DNA from: an uncultured Anaerolineaceae bacterium
GTDB lineage: Bacteria > Chloroflexota > Anaerolineae > Anaerolineales > Anaerolineaceae
Direction: 5' to 3'
Assembly (NCBI GenBank): GCA_937894825.1
Contig: CALCQT010000459.1
Span: forward strand, 1 to 10,786
Length of the DNA stretch: 10,786 bases
The first letter of the stretch is position 1. The number at the start of each line of letters is the position of its first letter. The notes beneath the pieces were generated by a model that saw nothing but the letters and a program-made list of their open reading frames with translations, had not been told where the DNA came from and searched no databases. A program made the translations under genes and the position numbers. This document shows, in pieces, positions 6,523 through 10,786 of the stretch.

Positions 6523-6526
6523 CTCC
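6523..6526 (-). promoter_or_regulatory. Ribosome binding site deciding the thiolase start
   Basis: Minus-strand GGAG lies 3 bases before the first of two consecutive ATGs and 6 before the second. The spacing favours the second ATG. Confidence 0.55.
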
Positions 6527-6531
6527 TTTTT

Positions 6532-6574
6532 TATAATAAAGGTCGTAAAAACGCGGGAAAAACCATACTATAAT
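6532..6574. promoter_or_regulatory. Divergent promoter region of thiolase and TetR genes
   Basis: A plus-strand TATAAT at 6569-6574 is the best -10 for the TetR gene, giving a leader of about 55 bases. A second AT-rich stretch, TTATAATA (6531-6538), contains TATTAT on the minus strand and can serve the thiolase. No good -35 hexamer is seen for either, so activation or tight regulation is plausible. Confidence 0.45.
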
Positions 6575-6578
6575 ATGG
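6563..6578. promoter_or_regulatory. Palindromic operator candidate for the TetR regulator
   Basis: CCATACTATAATATGG pairs in 7 of 8 positions and covers the TATAAT of the TetR gene, in the spacer shared with the thiolase. TetR-family proteins bind such short palindromes and commonly repress both themselves and a divergent gene. The assignment rests on position and symmetry only. Confidence 0.45.
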
Positions 6579-6634
6579 GCAATCGGGCGTCTGCGACCAT
6601 GCGCCTTGTGAAAAATAAAGGTAGGAAAAACAGC

Positions 6635-7285
6635 ATGCCGAGTCAGACCTTTCTCAATCTGTCACCGGAAAAACAGGAACGGATTTTAACCGCCGCGGTT
6701 AAAGAATTTGGCCAGCGCAATGTACAAGAGGCAAATTTGTCCAATATTGTCGCGGATGCCGGTATTTCCCGCGGGAGTCTCTATCAGTATTTTCCGAACA
6801 AAGAAGACATGTATGTGTTCGTTTTTGACACGCTGCGCGCCCGCAGATCCGAAAAAGTAAGGCCGGCCTTTGCACTTTACAAGAAAGCGCCTTTTATCGA
6901 ATTCTTTGAGGACTTTTACCTGCGCGACAGCGAATACCTCCTGCAGCATCCCACCCATATTGAGTTGGGTAAACAATTGTATGGACATTCGAAAGGCGTC
7001 TCTTATGGGTTAATCATCCAGTTGCAGACCCGGTATAAAGAGCTTTTTCTCGTGGCCATTGAGTTTGATAAGGAAAGAGGATTGATCGACCAAAAGATAG
7101 ACACCTCCGCGCTGGCTGACCTGTGCGTGCACCTGGTCACCGATGTGTTTATTTTTCAAAGTATTGCCAATCGTCTGTCGATGCAGAACATTCGCGACCA
7201 TGTGAAAAAAACCCTGTATATCATCCAACGCGGTATTCTTCCGCAAGCCCCGGAAAACCCGGACAGCCCGGACGGCCAGCAATAA
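6635..7285 (+). CDS. TetR/AcrR family transcriptional regulator
   Basis: A 216-residue TetR-type repressor. The N-terminal helix-turn-helix is clear: NLSPEKQERILTAAVKEFGQ (helix 1), then ANLSNIVADAGISRGSLYQYFPNKEDMY (about 34-61), the family's DNA-recognition block. The remaining helical part (about 65-205) is the ligand-binding and dimer domain; it has no motif that names the ligand, but its neighbours suggest an acyl-CoA or short fatty acid. The chosen ATG starts the usual MPxQTFxNL opening and is preceded by AGG 9 bases away; an in-frame ATG at 6599 has no SD. The gene is divergent from the thiolase and converges on the SDR gene, so it lies inside the metabolic cluster it probably controls. 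Confidence 0.93.
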   Translation: MPSQTFLNLSPEKQERILTAAVKEFGQRNVQEANLSNIVADAGISRGSLYQYFPNKEDMYVFVFDTLRARRSEKVRPAFALYKKAPFIEFFEDFYLRDSEYLLQHPTHIELGKQLYGHSKGVSYGLIIQLQTRYKELFLVAIEFDKERGLIDQKIDTSALADLCVHLVTDVFIFQSIANRLSMQNIRDHVKKTLYIIQRGILPQAPENPDSPDGQQ

Positions 7286-7367
7286 ACGCGCCGTCTCCAT
7301 TGCATGACTGAAAAAAACAGGCATATTTATTGATTCGGGCGTCAAAAAGAAGGGGCGCCGTTTGCCG

Positions 7368-7390
7368 CAGGGGAGCGCATTGCTCTCCTG
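7368..7390. repeat. REP-like palindrome, copy 1 (degenerate)
   Basis: CAGGGGAGCGCATTGCTCTCCTG folds with one G-T near the base and a small loop. It shares the GGGAGCGCA core with the copy at 7479-7497, indicating two members of one repeat family. Confidence 0.55.
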
Positions 7391-7460
7391 TTGCGCCATA
7401 AGCGCAAACCGCACCATCCGCATATTTTATCCCCGCCATTCTGAACAATATCGTTCATGA

Positions 7461-7477
7461 TTGGGCTTTCAGCCCAA
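7461..7477. repeat. Hairpin TTGGGCT-TTC-AGCCCAA
   Basis: A perfect 7-bp stem with a 3-base loop, 1 base before the second REP-like palindrome. The two hairpins together look like one composite extragenic element. Confidence 0.6.
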
Positions 7478-7478
7478 C

Positions 7479-7497
7479 GGGAGCGCAATGCGCTCCC
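7479..7497. repeat. REP-like palindrome, copy 2 (perfect)
   Basis: GGGAGCGCAATGCGCTCCC is a perfect odd palindrome with 9-bp arms. It is followed by CCTAC, as in GTAGGGG...CCCCTAC near 10631-10651. Confidence 0.65.
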
Positions 7498-7586
7498 CTA
7501 CAAAGTGTGTCGTTTGATAAAAAATTCCGGCTTCAATCCCATACCATCATTATGTTGCGCCTGCTTTTTAATCCCCGCAGTTTAAA

Positions 7587-8312
7587 TTAAAGCCGCATAC
7601 CGCCGTTAACCGAGAGCACGTGCCCGGTAACATAACTGGATTCGTCGCTGGCGAGGAAAAGGGCCGCGTTTGCGATCTCTTCCGGCTGGCCCAGGCGGCC
7701 AAGCATTGTCATACTCGCAAATTTTGCCAGCAAATCTTCCGGGACTGTCTTGAGAATATCGGTCATCACGTAGCCGGGAGCGATGGCGTTGCAGCGCACA
7801 TTGGCGCCTTTGCGGGCAAACTCTTTGGCCCAGGTTTTACTCATGCCGATCACGCCAGCCTTGGTGGCGGCATAGTTTGTCTGTCCGATATTGCCATACT
7901 CACCTACCACCGACGAAATATTGATGATGGAGCCATAGTTGTTCGTCATCATCAACGGACCGACCAGGCGCGTCAGATTGAACACACCCTTCAGATTGAC
8001 ATCGATCACAAGATTCCACATATCATCGGTCATTTTCTGCACCAGCGCGTCGCGCGTGATACCGGCATTGTTCACCAGGATATCGATCCGGCCATATTTC
8101 TTCACGACCGCATCCACCACACTGGAACAATTTTCCACATCCGTCACATTGAGCTGCATGTATTCAACATTCGCATCCTCATACGACAAAGGATTCATAT
8201 CGGCGGCGATCACCTTCGCGCCTTCGCTTGCAAACCGCTTACAGCATTCCGCGCCGATTCCGGCGGAACCGCCGGTTACCAAAGCAATTTTTCCATCTAA
8301 GCGTGTTGACAT
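7587..8312 (-). CDS. fabG: SDR-family 3-oxoacyl-ACP/acetoacetyl-CoA reductase
   Basis: A 241-residue classical short-chain dehydrogenase that reduces a 3-oxoacyl thioester to the 3-hydroxyacyl form. Cofactor motif TGGSAGIG (13-20), NNAG (81-84), and the tetrad Asn106, Ser134, Tyr147 and Lys151 (YAATK) are complete. The fold ends with YVTGHVLSVNGGM, typical of FabG. Asp38 at the end of the second strand (VIAADMN) and the lack of the basic residue seen in NADPH-type glycine loops suggest NADH preference. The nearest SD (GGAG, about 8326) is 13 bases from the ATG, an unusually long gap. It follows the alpha/beta hydrolase gene by 75 bases on the same strand. With a thiolase and a CoA-transferase nearby, an acetoacetyl-CoA reductase role is plausible; fatty acid synthesis is the alternative. 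Confidence 0.9.
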   Translation of the reverse strand: MSTRLDGKIALVTGGSAGIGAECCKRFASEGAKVIAADMNPLSYEDANVEYMQLNVTDVENCSSVVDAVVKKYGRIDILVNNAGITRDALVQKMTDDMWNLVIDVNLKGVFNLTRLVGPLMMTNNYGSIINISSVVGEYGNIGQTNYAATKAGVIGMSKTWAKEFARKGANVRCNAIAPGYVMTDILKTVPEDLLAKFASMTMLGRLGQPEEIANAALFLASDESSYVTGHVLSVNGGMRL

Positions 8313-8367
8313 ATCAAAAACAAATCTCCATTTTCTTTTTTCGTCATTTCAAGCAACGATTCGTCCA

Positions 8368-8385
8368 GCGGCAAACAACTGCCGC
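8368..8385. repeat. Short hairpin between hydrolase and SDR genes
   Basis: GCGGCA-AACAAC-TGCCGC, a perfect 6-bp stem 2 bases after the hydrolase stop codon. There is no T-run, so it is more likely an mRNA-stabilising or processing hairpin than a terminator. Confidence 0.4.
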
Positions 8386-8387
8386 GA

Positions 8388-9203
8388 TTACAACACCCGG
8401 ATATCCGTAGGGGTGTTGATAAAACCCAAAACCAAAGCGATGAACGCCGCCGGTTTCTCATACATCAGCGCATGACCGGCATCCGGCACCATCACATACG
8501 CCGCACCGGGAATCGACCGTACAAGCGCTTCCTGCTGATGCGGTGGTGTTATATAGTCATGCTGGGAGGAAATCACCAGCGTTGGAGCCGTAATGCTCCC
8601 CAGTTCTTCCCGCGCATCGTGCTGCTCGGCCGAGCGGGTGAGCCGCGCAAAGGCATCATAGACGTCTCTGCCAAACGCCTTCACGAAAACCTCTTCCCGC
8701 GCACTGGCCCAGGCATAATTCTCTTCATAAAATTTTGGGGAGTACACCATCGGGATACAGGTCTTGAAGAACTGATGCCCGTCATAGCTTTTGAAGGCGT
8801 ATTCCCAGGCATGTCCAATATCCTTCAGCCAGGGAGAGGTATAGGCTGCCGTGTTGGACAGGATCAGCTTGTCGATCAACGCAGGATAACGGGCGGCCAG
8901 CTTCATCGCCACCTCACCGCCGTAGCTGATCCCCATCACATGCGCTTTTTCCAGGCCAAGATGCCGTAAAAACGCCGCAACGGCTTCCACCTGGACATCC
9001 TGCGTATACTCCCGCTGCATTTTGCCGCTTTTGCCTTGATCCAGCAAATCCAGCAATAAAAGTCGATTTGTCTTCTCAATGGCGGGCAAAAATGCTGTCC
9101 AGGAAGCGCAGGACATAAAAATACCGTTAAGAATCAGCAGCGGCGCACCCTTGCCGTGATCTTCGTAATACATTTCGGTACCGTCAAAAACAAAATAGGG
9201 CAT
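8388..9203 (-). CDS. Alpha/beta-fold hydrolase (CoA-transferase-linked)
   Basis: A 271-residue cytoplasmic alpha/beta hydrolase, distinct from the one next to the thiolase. The nucleophile elbow is GISYGG (Ser93); the probable acid and base are Asp216 (SSQHD) and His244 (DAGHAL). The oxyanion strand reads LILNGIFMSCASW, so the usual HG motif is NG. An insertion at about 125-185 forms the lid. Overall pattern resembles the 3-oxoadipate enol-lactonase/esterase group, but substrate is unknown. AAGGA lies 4 bases before the ATG. It follows the CoA-transferase gene by 45 bases and precedes the SDR gene, so a role in hydrolysing an ester, lactone or thioester of the same C4 pathway is inferred. Confidence 0.9.
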   Translation of the reverse strand: MPYFVFDGTEMYYEDHGKGAPLLILNGIFMSCASWTAFLPAIEKTNRLLLLDLLDQGKSGKMQREYTQDVQVEAVAAFLRHLGLEKAHVMGISYGGEVAMKLAARYPALIDKLILSNTAAYTSPWLKDIGHAWEYAFKSYDGHQFFKTCIPMVYSPKFYEENYAWASAREEVFVKAFGRDVYDAFARLTRSAEQHDAREELGSITAPTLVISSQHDYITPPHQQEALVRSIPGAAYVMVPDAGHALMYEKPAAFIALVLGFINTPTDIRVL

Positions 9204-9248
9204 CTTTTCCTTCTTCCATCAATCTATTGGCAGTCTTTACGGGCAGCC

Positions 9249-10562
9249 TTACAGCCAGTACAAAAGTTTCGCCGCTTCCTGTGTCAAATATTCACGGAAT
9301 TTCGGGTGCGCGATAGAGATCAGCAGTTCAGCACGTTCCCGAATCGTGGTACCGCGCAGTGATACACAGCCGTATTCCGTCACCACATGATCAACGTCAT
9401 TGCGACTCAGGCTCACCGCCGCACCCGGGCGCAGGGTGGGAACAATTTTGGAGACTTCCTCCACCTCGCCGGTTTCGCGGTTTTTCACGGCAGCAGCGGA
9501 ATAAAGCGCGATAAACGAACGCCCGTTCTCGGAACGCTGAGCGCCGACGGCAGTGTCCGACTGACCGCCGGTGCCGGATATCTGCATATTCCCCACGCTC
9601 TCGGAGCAACACTGGCCGGTAAGATCCACCTCAATGGAGGTATTAATAGAAACCTGGTTTTTGTTTTGGGCAATCACGTATGGTGCATTGACCCAACTGC
9701 CGCGGCTCACAAGAATGTCCGGGTTATTGTGCATGAATTCATACATTTCCTGATTCCCCAGCGCAAAAGCGCAGACTGCTTTCCCTTTGTTAATTTGTTT
9801 TTTGCTGCCGTTGATAACGCCCAGACGTATCAGCTTCATGATGCCGGTAGTCATCATTTCGGTATGAACGCCGAGATCTTTTTTACCGGCAAGCTGTTCA
9901 CACACCGCGTTCGGAATACCACCGATGCCAATCTGGATGCAATCGCCGTCATGGATGCGTTCTGCGATATATTTTCCGATAATCTCATCCTTTTCACTGG
10001 GAGAAACATCGGGAATGGTGGGGAGAAAATAATCCGCTTCAATGATGTAATCCACTTCGTCCAGATCCAGGTAGTTGTCGCCCAGCATATAGGGGATATT
10101 CGGGCTGACTTCCAGAATCACAATATCCGCCTGGCGGGCAATTTCTTCCTCATACACATTGCCGCAGCTGAAACGGATTTTCCCATCCTCCAGCGGGAGC
10201 GAAGCGGACGCGATAAAGATATTCGTTTTGCGGTGAAAATTACGCTTAAAGCCCGCCAGGTGCAGGTGATTGGGAATATAGGAAACCCGCCCGGTATGCT
10301 GCAATTTGCGCAGTGTGGGGGAAAAGAACCAGGAATCCAGCAAAAAAGCCTTTTGCAGGTATTGTTCATTCAGGTATTCGCCGGGAGCGGTGTTCAGGCA
10401 GCTGCTGATGGTGACGTCGGTCACGCGGTCCGCAATGGTATGCAGTTTTCCCAAAAATTCCACCGGTTCGGCCCCCGCCATTCCCACGGTGATGTTGTCA
10501 CCGCTTTGGACCATGGCAAGCGCCTGCTCCACAGAGATCCGTTTGTTACGATAATCAGTCAT
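9249..10562 (-). CDS. Acetyl-CoA hydrolase/4-hydroxybutyrate CoA-transferase family protein
   Basis: A 437-residue class I CoA-transferase that moves CoA between acyl-CoA and a free acid such as acetate, butyrate or 4-hydroxybutyrate. Length is close to the Clostridium aminobutyricum 4-hydroxybutyrate enzyme. Landmarks are GIGGIPNAV (212-220), VHTEMMTTG (232-240), INTSIEVDLTGQ (306-317), ISGTGGQSD (328-336) and VVTEYGCVSLRG (393-404). By position, Glu235 in HTEMM is the likely nucleophile, matching Glu238 of the clostridial enzyme as I recall it. GGAG lies 10 bases before the ATG (10573-10576). It heads a minus-strand run with a hydrolase and the SDR, downstream of a ketoacyl synthase III-like gene. 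The exact acyl substrate cannot be told from sequence. Confidence 0.92.
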   Translation of the reverse strand: MTDYRNKRISVEQALAMVQSGDNITVGMAGAEPVEFLGKLHTIADRVTDVTISSCLNTAPGEYLNEQYLQKAFLLDSWFFSPTLRKLQHTGRVSYIPNHLHLAGFKRNFHRKTNIFIASASLPLEDGKIRFSCGNVYEEEIARQADIVILEVSPNIPYMLGDNYLDLDEVDYIIEADYFLPTIPDVSPSEKDEIIGKYIAERIHDGDCIQIGIGGIPNAVCEQLAGKKDLGVHTEMMTTGIMKLIRLGVINGSKKQINKGKAVCAFALGNQEMYEFMHNNPDILVSRGSWVNAPYVIAQNKNQVSINTSIEVDLTGQCCSESVGNMQISGTGGQSDTAVGAQRSENGRSFIALYSAAAVKNRETGEVEEVSKIVPTLRPGAAVSLSRNDVDHVVTEYGCVSLRGTTIRERAELLISIAHPKFREYLTQEAAKLLYWL

Positions 10563-10580
10563 GGTTCATCATCTCCTAAT

Positions 10581-10684
10581 TCAGGATATCGGTGTCAAAA
10601 GTACCATTTTGTTTATTAACGATCTCGCACGTAGGGGCGATCATCCCCTACAAGGGATACAGTTTAATACTTTTGACATCCTGA
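10581..10684. repeat. Composite inverted-repeat element upstream of the CoA-transferase gene
   Basis: Outer arms TGTCAAAAGTA (10593-10603) and TACTTTTGACA (10668-10678) are perfect complements. Beyond them TCAGGA (10581-10586) pairs with TCCTGA (10679-10684), with 6 extra bases on the left side. Inside is a second hairpin, GTAGGGG-CGATCAT-CCCCTAC (10631-10651). The 104-base element fills almost the whole gap between the two minus-strand genes. It could be a MITE or REP-like insertion, or a structured leader. Confidence 0.65.
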
Positions 10685-10688
10685 TCAT

Positions 10689-10786
10689 TTACGCTTTGAA
10701 CTCGCCCCAGCGCAGGCAGGTGGAAGCCCAGACGTAGCCAATGCCGGCTGCGATCATACATACCAATGAGCCATCCCTGACTTTGC
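10689..10786 (-). CDS. 3-oxoacyl-ACP synthase III-like protein, C-terminal fragment
   Basis: The last 32 codons of a gene that enters from the right edge. The peptide includes RDGSLVCMIAAGIGYVWAS and ends TCLRWGEFKA. This matches the C-terminal strand and glycine turn of FabH-type ketoacyl-ACP synthases (GDxVLLxGFGAGxTWGAxLLRW). The catalytic Cys-His-Asn lie outside the window. It precedes the CoA-transferase on the same strand with 126 bases between, occupied by the inverted-repeat element. A FabH-like enzyme here could make 3-oxoacyl thioesters for the SDR; that is inference. Family assignment rests on about 25 residues. Confidence 0.6.
   Translation of the reverse strand, partial: KVRDGSLVCMIAAGIGYVWASTCLRWGEFKA

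Larger units (their letters stand above)
7286..7586. other. Gene-free spacer between TetR and SDR genes with REP-like palindromes
   Basis: 301 bases between two converging gene ends. I see no coding sequence with a plausible start. The notable content is three hairpins (7368-7390, 7461-7477, 7479-7497); the rest is featureless. No hairpin is followed by a clean T-run, so termination here is possible but not evident. Confidence 0.6.

Noticed and set aside
6212..6634. Upstream extension of the TetR frame
   Set aside because: It runs antisense through the thiolase and through the promoter; the family start is at 6635.
9387..10619. Long open frame of 410 codons on the plus strand opposite the CoA-transferase
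   Set aside because: It is antisense to a well-supported gene, has no family features and is His/Asn-rich as expected for a mirror frame.
1..10786. CRISPR arrays, tRNA or rRNA genes, insertion sequence transposases
   Set aside because: No regularly spaced direct repeats, no tRNA cloverleaf or rRNA-like stretch, and no transposase-like reading frame was seen on either strand.

Overview
The window is about 10.8 kb of bacterial DNA of moderate GC content. Genes are tightly packed, and operon-internal genes mostly carry clear Shine-Dalgarno (SD) sequences. The left-end gene set (a family B DNA polymerase-like protein, a RecA-fold protein without a Walker A lysine, and a small MGRT...RALRxxDQ protein) together with anaerobic-style acyl-CoA enzymes fits a Chloroflexota (Anaerolineae-like) or syntrophic Firmicutes-like organism. 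This is a tentative inference; no rRNA or tRNA is present to settle it.

Left region (1-1760, minus strand): a three-gene operon is transcribed leftward from a near-ideal sigma70 promoter (TTGACA, 18 bp, TATAAT) that carries a dyad between its two boxes. The genes are a RecA/Rad51-like protein whose Walker A motif is destroyed and whose C-terminus is a beta-clamp-type motif (QLPLF), a 113-aa helical protein, and the N-terminal part of a family B DNA polymerase-like protein. The layout resembles a mutasome or translesion cassette and is the best candidate here for an undescribed system. The first ~50 bases of the window appear to be inverted relative to the polymerase gene, so the visible stop codon is probably not the natural one.

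Middle region (1762-4324): a YjbQ/UPF0047 gene (minus) is divergent from an rnd operon (plus). That operon encodes ribonuclease D with two HRDC-like regions, followed by a membrane-anchored, low-complexity acidic protein. A perfect 20-bp inverted repeat at 4282-4324 is a strong bidirectional terminator between this operon and the converging gene to its right.

Right region (4354-10786): a C4 acyl-CoA metabolic cluster. Read on the minus strand from the right edge it has the end of a ketoacyl-ACP synthase III-like gene, a 4-hydroxybutyrate/acetyl-CoA-type CoA-transferase, an alpha/beta hydrolase and an SDR 3-oxoacyl reductase. After a 301-bp spacer with REP-like palindromes and a TetR regulator on the plus strand come an acetyl-CoA acetyltransferase (thiolase) and a second alpha/beta hydrolase. 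Together these enzymes could interconvert acetyl-CoA, acetoacetyl-CoA and 3-hydroxybutyryl-CoA and exchange CoA with free acids. TetR is divergent from the thiolase, and a palindrome over its -10 box is a plausible operator. No PHA synthase is visible, so polyhydroxybutyrate metabolism is possible but not shown.
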